Assembly (NCBI GenBank): GCA_900708905.1
Contig: CAADRB010000001.1
Location: forward strand, 5,673,224 to 5,737,223
DNA: 64,000 nt
Direction of reading: 5' to 3'
Source of the DNA: Hymenolepis diminuta
Lineage: Eukaryota > Platyhelminthes > Cestoda > Cyclophyllidea > Hymenolepididae
Shown in pieces: positions 1 through 10,993 of this stretch (the stretch's first letter is position 1; every line of letters begins with the position of its first letter). A program made the position numbers and the translations under genes. The notes beneath the pieces are model-generated. The model was not told the origin of the DNA. It made no database searches and saw only the letters and a list, made by a program, of their open reading frames with translations.

Positions 1-180
1 GTTGTTGGAGTCTCTGCGTGATGATAGACACCCGTTTAGGTACCTATGCGCAAACACACAAACACAGCGGGGTCGCCTGTGGACACTGTAAGTGTAGATC
101 TTATCGCCAGTCAATCGTTTCTAATCTCTGGGTAATGGTAGACATCTGCTACCTATAGCAGAATGACTTGAGACTTCTTA
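1..180. repeat. Degenerate dispersed repeat A, copy 1 (continues off the window edge)
   Basis: It shares TGATGAT, GTACCTAT, GTGCAAA/GCGCAAA with a CA-rich run, and then ATCGCCAG ... ATCTGCT(ACC)TATAGCAG with the copies at 815 and 6190. It is more G+C-rich than its surroundings. Open frames across it are short. Confidence 0.4.
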
Positions 181-814
181 ACTGTATACAAACTTTGATA
201 CGACGTATCAGTATTCTATTATGTGGTCTGATTTATTTTATTTCTCATGGCAGAGCAAACGTTTTTAAAGCTTTTAATCCAAGCAAATGAGAGGATTAAA
301 AGATCTCTCGTAATAGGAATTAAAAGTAGAAAATAGAGTCAGGGAATCTAGAGAACCATACCATGGGCTTTCAAATCAGCTGCTTTTCAAACTGAGCTCT
401 TATCAGATTCATTTAATGTATTTATCTTTATCTCCTTCACACATTAAATCAGGATGTGATCTGGCAGCTGTTATCTTTCCCCATAAATCAGGCATCACTT
501 ATCTGCAGGACAAGACAGTCTACCAGTTAAAAGATTATTTCTGAGTTTGAAGTAATTAATCAACCGGGATCTTCATTTCACCATTTTTGATAAAAAATAA
601 ATTTTTGAACTAGGGGTCGGAAGTAAATAGTGACAAAGGCAATATCACCGGAATTGATTTGGTTATTGGACTAAAGTAATGTGGATCAAAGCCAAATAGG
701 AGAAATAAGTAAAGCCGCTCATGTCACTAGGTCAGTACGAAATTGACCTGAAAGTCACTTCAATTTGTTGATAAATAAATTAGGTTTATATACAAAAGAT
801 CTCTTACTTAGTCA
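181..814. other. Non-coding, nothing recognised
   Basis: A+T-rich sequence between repeat A copies 1 and 2, dense in stops in all frames. Confidence 0.6.
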
Positions 815-1005
815 CGTCTCGTCATCGATGTCTTGGTGTGATGATTGCCATCTGTGTACCTATCTATGTGCAAATACACCCATACACACACCTGCACCAC
901 CTATGGATACTCTAATTGTGATCAACTCCATAGTCAGTCATTACTTTTCGCCAGGTATTGGTCGTTATCTGCTGCTCACAACAATTATGCATCCGGAATT
1001 AAACC
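815..1005. repeat. Degenerate dispersed repeat A, copy 2
   Basis: GTGATGATTGCCATCTG, GTACCTATCTATGTGCAAA, a CA-rich run, then TTCGCCAGGTATTGGTCG and ATCTGCTGCT follow the same order as in copy 1. The two short open frames here (765-1013, 845-1045) come from this low-stop repeat and are not supported as genes. Confidence 0.4.
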
Positions 1006-2776
1006 TAAAATAAATGAAAGCCTAAAAATAAAATATTCAAAATAACTTTTAGACTTCAAATATTTTTGCTTCAGGTAACAATACAAGATGCAATTTTCAG
1101 TTATAGAGTAAACGCGTGATATTAAATTTTTAGTTAATTGCATCAAGATCTGACTTTCTGGAGCCCAAACTTCAGGATCGAGTACTCTCTTTACAGATTA
1201 GGGGAATAGCACTTGATTGTCCTTTGGACATCAGTCAAGTTAAATCTATTTCATAATTAATGTCCGAGTACTTAATGTTGACCAACCGGTCGGTTGAGTT
1301 GATCGGTAGGTCACGCAATTTGCATAACTGGTGAAAGGCAGCATATTTCCATTGCCGAGGATTTATCGTTCTTACTTCTAATCAAGTCCAAGTGAAATTA
1401 CCCTTTTTCTGAACATAAATCCTTAAATTCATTTCGTATCTGTTAAAATAAATGTGATAATAATTTGATTTAAGATTTAATATTTTTTTCTGTTTAATAT
1501 TAACATTTTAATATTTTTAAGTTTTAATATTTAATAGAAAAATGTTTATGGGCTCTGCTGATTTGAAGTGGCTTCACACAACGAAATTATTCCAGAGATC
1601 AAAAGAACAATTTTGGTCTAAATTTAGGAGGAGTTAAATATATGTAACCCACTCACTCCCCTATAATCTTAATTTAATAAGACCTTAGATTTCCACTTGG
1701 GATTAAAGACCACAAAATCGAATCAGCAATAAAGCCACGCAAATAAGGGAGATCTTATATAAGACTGGGCGACATTCTGGTTAAAACTAAGCAATCCTGA
1801 GACGATTAAAGATAATTGTCAAAGCAACTAAAATATCTCCCTTATTAACCTATCTTTAAAAAAATAAAACATATTATATTTAATAATATGGACCTTTTTG
1901 TAATGTATGGATCGTGATCCAAATGAGCATTAATCTCAAGGAACTTCTTGTCAATAAGGCAGTATAAAATGAAAGAACATTGTGTCACAATTGTCACTAC
2001 CCTCTCTGTGTGAGTTCCCATGTACATATATGGATCTCTTCTTTCGGATGTATTGCCAACATCGTATCGTGAGGTACATATTGAGATCTCCTTTCTCTAG
2101 CGAATTGGATTACGTACTTAACTTTTAAATTCTAAATATCTGTTAAATGAATAATAAAATCATTTACTCTGGAATGATTACTGTGAAAATTAAACTTAAA
2201 ATTCATAACCGAAATGCCACTTTTGGTATGTTTACGAAGACAAATTGAAAATAGTAATATTTTAATATTCTACAGCCCCTATTACTAATTCTACCAAACC
2301 TTAAACCGGATATTTTGATCAAACTGACTAGATAGTAGACTCTTCTTTCTCGTTGTGTGTCGTAAAATGTAATTTTCTCATCCATTACTAGTTTATTTCC
2401 ACTAGTTAATATGTAAAATATAAGTGAGTAGTTGTCAAAACAGACCTATTACAGCTTCTTTTACCCCATCAAATCCCAAGGCAAACAAAAAGGAAAGCTA
2501 GCACAGAGCAATGACTAAGGCAAAGAGACCTGGATGCCAAGGAAATCTTTGATTTAACCTGTCTGTCTTGGCTAAAACAGCTGACATTGTCACGAAAAAG
2601 AAGGTGATACTCATGCACCATTCCCCATTCCCCTATATTCACTTGTTTTAAGGCTTATGAAAACAAAGGCAGACTGCCATTCTTAATTCTGAAACCACAT
2701 TCGATGAGAATAAAAATAGTGAAAATCACGAATCCCATGGGCCAAATCTCCCTACCTTTTTCCATACTATTTCTTT
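1006..2776. other. Non-coding, nothing recognised
   Basis: A+T-rich. The 60-codon minus-strand frames at 1845-2027 and 2203-2385 are chance-length. The block at 2450-2640 is richer in G+C but shows no frame or repeat I can place. Confidence 0.6.
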
Positions 2777-3154
2777 ACAGCTATACCTTGAAGGATGAAT
2801 CCTTTCTTCTCCGAAATATTTATCTTACATCATCTCTAATCATCACCAAATTTGATTATTCTGTCTTTATAGTAACCTCTGTAAATCTTTAACCTTTCGT
2901 GTGACCCAAGCATAGACAAACATCGCGTGTCCTCACCCATAGTGTCGATTATAAATAGCCTCCATCAGACACACAAAAACACACACACACAGTTGACCCT
3001 AGCTCGTCCAACCCATCTCCCGTTGCTCAATCCTTCTCCTTCAATTCCCTATTTTCCCTTGAGACTTTGTACTGAGGTTTGTTCAATACAACCTGGTCAA
3101 CGCAATCCTTGGTGTTCTTTTTCATTCATTTACTGTTAGCCATCTGCCGCTACA
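2777..3154 (-). mobile_element. LTR-like repeat, copy 1 (shorter form)
   Basis: From about 2786 to 3154 this matches the repeat at 26927-27476 nearly throughout, with many substitutions. Shared landmarks are GATGAATCC near one end, TATAAATAG (2950-2958; TATTTATA on the minus strand), a CA-rich run (2970-2992), and CTGTTAG..CATCTGCCGCTACA at the other end. Read on the minus strand, a TG...CA LTR would run from TGGCTAACAG (3142) to CTTCA (2789), about 354 bp. The minus orientation is preferred because pol-like DNA lies beside the equivalent end of copy 2. The copy lacks about 170 bp present in copy 2. No coding region belongs to it, so a solo LTR is likely. Confidence 0.6.
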
Positions 3155-3215
3155 TACTGGTGACCCTCAACAATCTGGTGGCCCTCTACAAACTGGTGAC
3201 TCTGCCACTACAACC
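3143..3215. repeat. Short tandem repeat, CTGGTGACCC-type units of about 18 bp
   Basis: Immediately beside LTR-like copy 1, three diverged units begin CTGGTGACC, CTGGTGGCC and CTGGTGACT, spaced about 18 bp apart. The array is framed by CTGCCGCTACA on the left and CTGCCACTACA on the right, as if the LTR edge itself had been duplicated with the array. It is absent beside copy 2. Confidence 0.55.
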
Positions 3216-3404
3216 TATTCGTTCACTTGTATACTTTCTTTATTAACAAACGGACTTATTTTTAAGTAAAACTTTGTTAATTACTAAATTTAAAAATTCA
3301 GTTGGATTTTAATAGTAGATTGCAAATTATAGAGAACAAAGCTAAGTGCTTGTTCTCAATTTCAGTTGTCACGCGTTAGATTCTCATCGAAGAATATCCT
3401 GGAA

Positions 3405-3475
3405 TGCGTTCAGACAAATGCGCTGGTTAACTCCAGCGAACAAGAGGTGTGACAGATTGCAAATGCCACTTCAAA
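3405..3475 (+). repeat. Possible SINE-like copy 4, decayed
   Basis: CTGGTTAAC (3423-3431), then CAGCGAACAAGAGGT (3434-3448), resembles GGTGGTTAAC and CTGCAAAGTAAGAGGT of copy 2, with about 6 bases deleted between the blocks. The B-box is hardly recognisable. Confidence 0.3.
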
Positions 3476-5006
3476 ACGACTTTTTTGAATTTTTTTGAAC
3501 ATATTTAAAATCACATCTAATATTATCAACGGGAGTTCCCACAAGAGGAAGATGATGGAACCTCTAACTGATGATTCGACGATTTTGAAGGTCAGATGAA
3601 GTAAGATTTTTCTAATTCTCAGACTCCCAATTCATTTATGCTCTCTCTTAAAATTGAATTCCTTCCCTCTATATGAATTTTTACTTTCTATTCTATCTTT
3701 TTCTAAATTAAATTTCATTTGTCAAGTCATTTATTTTACTGTGAGCGTTAAAAAATAAATGATAAAGAGAGAGTTAACTCTGCTTAAAACGACTTTATTT
3801 CGGTTACACCAAGAAAGTAATTAGGGAATCGGCCGCGCAACCATCCTTTCAATTTATCTGCTGCTGGATGTAAGCCTTGCTATAATCTGTACATATTCTA
3901 GCCTACTCTGTGAAAAGCAAAGCTTAGAGAAAGTTGGCGTCACTTCACTTTTCCTATAGATTTGACGTTCAGCATGAAAAGTTACAGCCAAAGCTTGAAG
4001 AGAAATCAAGCTCAGGATAAGAACACCGAAATTTACTGAAGGTAATCATTCAATTTCGTAGAGTACTAATATTAGAAAGTCATTCATCCTCTTGTTCAAT
4101 TCGTATCATCGATATTATTTTTTATTACATGGACTTCTTATGAAAGGAATAACTCGAGAATTGGATTAAAAAATTTTCATCTTATTCATAACTACCATCT
4201 GTCCATTGTAAAACAGAACTATATTGCAAATAAAATAAATTTTTAAATTTATTTTCTTTCATTTCGATTAATTTGTATAATCCATTACTTTCAGTTACAT
4301 TTTCAGGTTTCACGTTACTCTATTCCAGTAAACAATATTCCAGCAAAAACTATGATAAATATTCGTAATTTCAGAAAATTGAGTACGATTTAAACTGTTA
4401 ATAACAATAGAATGAATTTTTCGTAATGTTGGACAGTGTCATATAATTTCATAGCTAGTTCAAACTTTATTTTTCAGTAAAATTAAACAAACCCTCTGAC
4501 ACAATGCCACATCCACAAATATTTTATCCTTTCATTGATGAGAAAGGAGACTATAAAATGGGAGCACAGAAATGTTGAATAGATGAATTTTAAAAAATTG
4601 GTGTAAATTGGAGTGACAGCTAACCGACGTTACACGATTATAAGTAAGGCAATTATTCAGAGGACAATTACTCCACTCCTATCCGAGAGCAAAGAAAAGG
4701 TCTATTCGGATCTATTGAAAGTGATGTTGTCAGGGACCTAGAGGAAATTGGCAGATATGTAGCGGATGCTACACCAACAAGTCTTTTTGCTACACCTAAG
4801 TAATCCTCCTAAGTGGTCTGAATAGTCTCTGGCAGAGTCCTCTCTTGTCAGTTCACTCCCAAATTAGCTGGGCTATGCCCAAAGTAGCAAGAACATGTAA
4901 TGTGTTAAGTGAAGAGAGTTTATTGATCACTCCCTTGTTACTGTGAGTCAAAAGCTAAGCCATTAAATACAAAACCATGCTAGGCTGCAGGGATCTTGAT
5001 TGTTGA
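3476..5006. other. Non-coding, nothing recognised
   Basis: A+T-rich to 4600, then more mixed composition; no frame or repeat supported. Confidence 0.55.
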
Positions 5007-5474
5007 TTAGTTGAGGATGTCTTTGCACACACGTCCGGGCTTGTTCTTTACGAGACCAGTTACATCCTCGCACTTCCCAGAAAGTTCTAGCGCACGTGAT
5101 TCAATAAGCCTTGTTAGCGTAGTGAACCCCACAAATACCTCTTCTAGCTTTATGGAAGCTGCCAATCCCCAAGCGTCTCTCTCGCATTCATTATGACATC
5201 TTCAAGTTGTTAATAAATCTGTCTTGCTGTCGCTATCACACTTGTTCATTGTAACAACCATAATGGGCATAAAACATTTGGGGATCACATTCTGCGTTAT
5301 CCCCTTTATCGCAGTTTCTCTACTTCTGCGAAAGATGCGGTAGTTTAGCCTGAAATCAAAATGAATGGGATGTTTCTCAAGTGAATTCCAGTCTCTGAAT
5401 ATTTGGTCCAAAATGAAAAGGTGATTATTAAGCTTCATCACGACTGAAGAAGCAATTGGACAACTTGATGTCAT
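5007..5474 (-). other. Minus-strand open frame of 155 codons broken by one TGA, not recognised
   Basis: A 90-codon frame (5474-5202) ends in TGA and then runs on in the same phase for 64 sense codons to a TAA at 5007-5009. The second part reads like ordinary protein (for example SIKLEEVFVGFTTLTRLIES) and lies in DNA richer in G+C than its flanks. No family was recognised. By rough estimate about one such two-frame run is expected by chance in this window. It could be a decayed exon or gene fragment, or chance. Confidence 0.2.
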
Positions 5475-6189
5475 TTTAAATGAGGAAAAACTAAACTTCT
5501 TATTCTAAAACGTTACTACTTATATTGGCGTTAAAATTTATTATATCATATTTGTCCTTGTTGCTTACTCAAAAAATGAAGCGCTGTTAGGAATGTTAAA
5601 AGTAATTAAAATTTAGTTTCGGAAAATTTTTATTATTTACCCAAATCATTAATTCATCTGCGATATTATTTCTAATACGCCTAGTTCAGATTATCTCATT
5701 TCGCTTGTTCCACATAATTTGGACTGTCCTCCCTCAGTACTGACGCATCTTCTTCCACCCCAATTCCTTCATTTACACTTTTCCACTGTCCCTTCTCATT
5801 AATGCCTATTTGTCCAATAAGCCCATGATCCTACCTAACTTTCGATTTTCTCAATCTGGAAAGGGTGCTGTTACCTGTAAATCAGTAGTGGTTCTAGTAG
5901 TTTTCCCAATTTGGTCTGGTTCCTAGGGTATCATTATTCAGGATTAAAACTATTTTATTGCCGAGTACGCCATCACCTGTCACCCAGTATGTGTGATAAA
6001 ATTGACTTTGATTTGAGAATTATATACATGTATGTCTTAACTTAAAATTTATTGTTCTATTCGCTTCCGCCATAGACTGAAGACACATAGAGAGGAAAAG
6101 AATATGTTCAATCACTCATGCCTCTTTAACAGTTCGAAGGTGGCCATATCAATTTATTTACAAACAAATTATAGTTAATATACAAACGT
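5475..6189. other. Non-coding; pyrimidine-rich block at about 5715-5880
   Basis: The + strand from about 5715 to 5880 is rich in C and T, with many CCTTC and TCCC runs. No coding frame or matching copy was identified. Confidence 0.5.
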
Positions 6190-6312
6190 TCCTTCTTGAG
6201 ACATCCGTCATATCTGACCCCGACGCAATTGCCGAGATCATGTCATATCCGATCGCCAGGTATTGATTTACATCTGCTGTCTGTAGCAGTTTTATAGCAG
6301 AGATAAACTGAT
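6190..6312. repeat. Degenerate dispersed repeat A, copy 3
   Basis: It keeps only the right part: ATCGCCAGGTATTG (6251-6264), then ACATCTGCTGTCTGTAGCAG. Before it stands CTGACCCCGACGCAAT (6215-6230), close to the complement of a tRNA-Trp 3' end (TGACCCCGACGTGAT), which serves as primer-binding site in several LTR elements. That suggests family A may be LTR-edge or leader sequence; this is an inference. Confidence 0.4.
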
Positions 6313-9300
6313 AACACATTAGCGATGCTTATTCCAAAATTGGGCTAATTAAGATAAATGATTTAGGAGAATCAGATATTTATTAACCTTTCGTAACACT
6401 TAATAAATGGTAAGTTAATTAGTTTCTTTTAGATAAATTTAAACTAAATTTTAAAATTTAAGAAGCTGTTATTTTAAAATTTCACAAAGCCTTTAGAAAA
6501 GCAATTTTCTGGATGTGAATTGAGTTGAAAAATTCAATTTTAGTTGTCTTTGAGCCATTCAGAAATTAATAAATTTGCAAATTACAAGAGTCTGTGCTTG
6601 CCAATGTCATTAATATTACAACTCAGTGTGAAAATCAACCTATGTGTGGCTTCGGGACGCTCAAATGTTCACCTTCATGTAAATTCTGACCTTCTCAATT
6701 ATGACGAGGTCAAAGTACTACTTCAACTTCTCTTCCATGGTTTACCTAGATTCTTAAGACTTGCAGAAAAGAACATTTGCAATCGATTACGGAGGAGAAG
6801 AAGATATAATCAGTATTGACCGGCCAATTTATCTAGACCGATTTATCTAGAAGAATAATTCCTCTTATGATCTACTCAACTCCCAGCTACCTTACTAAGC
6901 TGAATATGTTCCAGTATTCATGGAAGAGGAATAGTCTGGGACTTTGGAAAGTACTTTTGGGAAATTTGATAAAATGGCATCGGAATCTCCGTACAATTAC
7001 CAAAACAGATGACGATATTATTTCCCGGACAAGTAAGGAGGATCTACCTTGAAACTCGATTCTTGTCAAAATTTCCACAGTGTCTTGCTTCTCCCTTGAT
7101 GGAAAAATTTATACTGATTCCTCCAATTATAAATAACTCACTCAGTCCTCGCAATTATTTCGTGACTCGACTAGCAATTTTCTCGACTTCAAAAATATTA
7201 CAACGCATATTTAGCGAATTTTTTGCTCACTAACAAATTAACCATGGATCATCTTGATTATACTTTATGACCACGGTTGCGAACGAAAGATGGGTGATTC
7301 ATTCTGAACTATTAGACATACAATTCTGGATTTTCCAGGGAGTGCGAGTTGTAAAAAGATAGTTTACCTCGCTTATTTTAAAGCAGTGAAGAAATTTTTC
7401 ACCTGAAACTTGTAATGGATTATTTACTTACTTATTTTGTCTAACTCTGATTCAACATGATTAAATTCAACTGAGTATTGAGCACGTGTCTTAACTGTAA
7501 GAATATCACATTCAATTAAAATTAGCAGTTAATATAAACAAATAAAGTGCATATCAATAAAACAAGTAGAAATTTTATCTTTCTATGTCCGTAATATTAA
7601 TTTTTAAATTATAAATAGTTACAAGTTGAATTTCGCATTTGCGTGATAAAAATAAACTATTCTTTAGCTCAAAATTAATGAAAACAATTTAATGGGTGAA
7701 ACATTACACATTAATTCAAATTTATCAGATGTATTTTTAACGTCTTTAAAATACACTTAATCAAAATATTACAGAAGCCTATTTAAGGTCATAATAGAAG
7801 GTTTAAACTATTATAAATATCACAACCATTTTAAAAGTCTCATTGTTTAATGTAATAGTTTATGTAAATTCATTTTATTTCAGTTATTATAGTTGAAATC
7901 TAAAATAAATTACGTACCACTTTTAAAGACTTTGTTATGTACGCCTGATTTAACCCTAAGCAGCATAATGGAGTTAGGTTATTGTAATTTAAATGTTAGA
8001 GTTCCAACCACATTGGGTTAAAATATTAAATTTCAAGTTTCTCTGACTTTATTGGCTCTTTATAATCTATTTTTTGGTAAATAACTTATTTTAGTTTAAG
8101 TCCTTCATACACTTGCTACAATTTTTGACATACAATGAATTTTATTAAAATTCATGTCGAAATCAAAAGATTAAACCGTAAAATCTTAGCTGCAGAATAT
8201 CTGAATATGACAAAATGAATCGTGTTCCTTTGAGTATGTGGATAACTCAATTGTTCAGTAATTAAAATAAAATAAGTCTCCACATATTGACCTTTTATAT
8301 TCTTCCATTCAATCCCTGTTTCATCTCCTACTGTATTATTGTGTTATTTCAAGGAATCAGAAGATTAAATTCCTAGACAAAAATAGTAATACCTTACAGT
8401 CTTGCCATAGATGTAAAAACATAATAAAATGAATAAAGTCGCAATTCAAATAAATTAAAAGCTTTTTAAGCCTTGACTTTTTCCTCTGTGCATAATTAAT
8501 CCTTTTGTTTCTACAATTAAAGTTGTACTGATAATAATTGTCATATAGGGTGTGGAGTGTTTGCTTTCATTAAAGATAAGTCAACAAAAATTAATATTCT
8601 AAATTTCTTACAAGTTGATTTTAATTGTATTTATTAAAATGTTGAAAACACGCTTTCATTCATCAAAGCTTCAAGATTTAACCCCGAAACTCAAAGCAAA
8701 CGCCAACAGTAATTGACATTAAAAACTCTTTGCTGATGTAAAAATTAAAATTATAAAATGCTGGTGAATTTCATTCCTTAATTTGAATTCCAGTAAGGTC
8801 ATCCAAGCATTGAACTATCTATATATTAAGTATTACCATTTCTTTCCAGTAATATTTTAAATTCACTTTATAAGATGACAAATTTTCTGAATCTTTTTAA
8901 AAATAAAAAATATAGATTTTAAATGTCAAGAAAATTTTAATATACGATTAATATACGGATTAATTATCTGTAGTGATAAACAAACGGAGATGATTAGATG
9001 GATTATCGCCGTTAACCGGATTTTGAAATCTGAACTTCGAAAGGCTGTGCATGAGAAAATAAACGAATTCTATGAGTTACAGACAGGCGTAATGACAAAT
9101 ATTGAATTTAAAGGTAGAAATACTCTAAAATAGCTCTTATCCTAGGTTAACGTACTTTAACAGCAAACCAAATTAGACAAGATATCTCTTCCTATAACCA
9201 ATTATCATTTTAAAGCCAATAAGATATAGAAACCTTCCCGGGTAAGAAGACCGAGAGTTAAGCAGAGTCACATGTATTTTGAATAATTGGTAGTGAATGA

Positions 9301-10122
9301 GGTGGGAAAGAAGGAATGAGTAGAGGAAGGAATTTGGAGGAGAGTAAAAGCGTTTATTCTGAGCGAGGACGATCAGGTTGCTAGAAACAGGTGAAGTGAG
9401 GAAAGACAAAACAGTTGACAGACTTCGCGTTCTTTGTTTGTTACTTGACACTTGCAGTTATGACAGAATTATAAGTCAAATGGTGCGTAATACATAAAGT
9501 CACTGAGTAAGTCTATGGGTCATCGACCGCAAGTACAATAAGTCTTTTGGACTTATTCTCTACTTTACCTAAATCCTCCTTCCATGAACTTGCTATTGTT
9601 CGGATGCATTATTGTAAAATATGAAATACATCTTTTGTGTTTTCTATGGATAGTAGCATTCATACTATCTCTCATAAATTAAGATTGGTAGAAGTCTTTG
9701 AATAATACAAAATGAAGACTAATAAACTAATCAGTATTGTTCATAAGTCAGGTTTCAAATTCTCCGAAACATCTTTCAATATTTTTGGAAACTGAGTGAT
9801 ATTTATAAAGAATCTGCTAACATTAAACTGTAAATCTCATCGTAAGGTTGTTAAACGTATTATAGGGTGTCATTTTGAGAGGTGTGTCAAATTAATCACA
9901 ACCGGTTTTTAAAATACGTATTCATGAAAATGCAACTGAATTCAATCATTCGTTCAAGAAAACGGATTCTGAGTGCAGTCACCTCTTAATTTCGCCTTTG
10001 AAACAAATTTCCTCTAGGAAATAGGCACCAATTACAAATAGGGATTTTGAGAAGTTTTCGCTCTTCTAAGAACTAGATCTGCATATTCTACTTAATTCTC
10101 TTTCCTCTTCAGTACGAATAAA

Positions 10123-10145
10123 ATCTATATCTATATATCTATATT
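10123..10145. repeat. Short ATCTAT-type simple repeat
   Basis: ATCTATATCTATATATCTAT, an imperfect six-to-eight-base periodic run. Confidence 0.6.
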
Positions 10146-10974
10146 CAAGAAGTGATTTCCTTACAAACGTTCCCTGATCTTTATTCGCAAACTAACCAAA
10201 TAATAGCCAATTCAAAACGATCAAATATTTAGTCTACGTATCATATGAAAATAATTTCCAGCCATATAAGTAACATCCAAATCGAGTTTGATTAATTTCA
10301 GATCGCCTTCAAAGAGACGTTCATAAGTTCCTCAGAATAAAAGAATAAAATACGTCAATTTCGAATCGAGTTAAATTCTTTAGCTAGACAGAACTGTGAA
10401 ATTTGAATTCCGACACCAACATGCATGTTAAATGGCCTTAACTGGATATAAGCGGTGAAATAGGTTCTATCACAATAAGGCACAATGTGTGCCCTACTAT
10501 TTCAGTTTATAGTTGTGACAAAATTTGAACAGTTAATATAAATTCATATGATCTTATTAAAAAAGGTGCATTGGAGGTAAATATGAATTTGTGAGTGGCC
10601 TAATAGATGGTTATCAATTTAAATGAAAGTGTAATCCATCAATCACAAGCCGAGTTTATTTCATTGATTATTGACAAGATAACCACAGTTAACAAAGGTA
10701 AATCACTCGAGCGGCCTGTAGAAAATACTGTTCATTAAGTTGATATAGACCTCTCAAACTGACAAACATTTTCCCACAGTCTGCATTTTTCTCTGTCTGA
10801 CCCAAAACCAGATCGGATATCTGCAAATATTCTGTGGTAAATAAACCCTCGAAAGCAGAACACAACAGTCTTGTCCAGTCACTCTCTTGGCTTACAACTG
10901 TAAGTAAATATGGGTTAGCAGTTAAGCGGATTTTGGATGAGGTCTTTGCGATTAGTGATTTAATAATATAGGCA

Positions 10975-10993
10975 TTATAGTGGACCACTATAA
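10975..10993. repeat. Perfect 19-bp palindrome
   Basis: TTATAGTGG and CCACTATAA are exact reverse complements around one central A. Nothing nearby indicates a use. Confidence 0.45.

Noticed and set aside
3158..3175. TGGTGACCC beside LTR-like copy 1 as a tRNA-Trp primer-binding site, implying a + strand element
   Set aside because: The motif recurs every 18 bp as a tandem unit, the match fails after nine bases, and pol-like sequence beside copy 2 supports the minus orientation.
3568..3600. Hammerhead ribozyme core starting CTGATGA
   Set aside because: No paired stem II and no properly placed GAAA. A minus-strand CTGATGAG at about 33839 and others examined also failed to give the core.
10689..10988. 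99-codon minus-strand frame
   Set aside because: No recognisable domain, no neighbouring exon or splice pattern, chance length.
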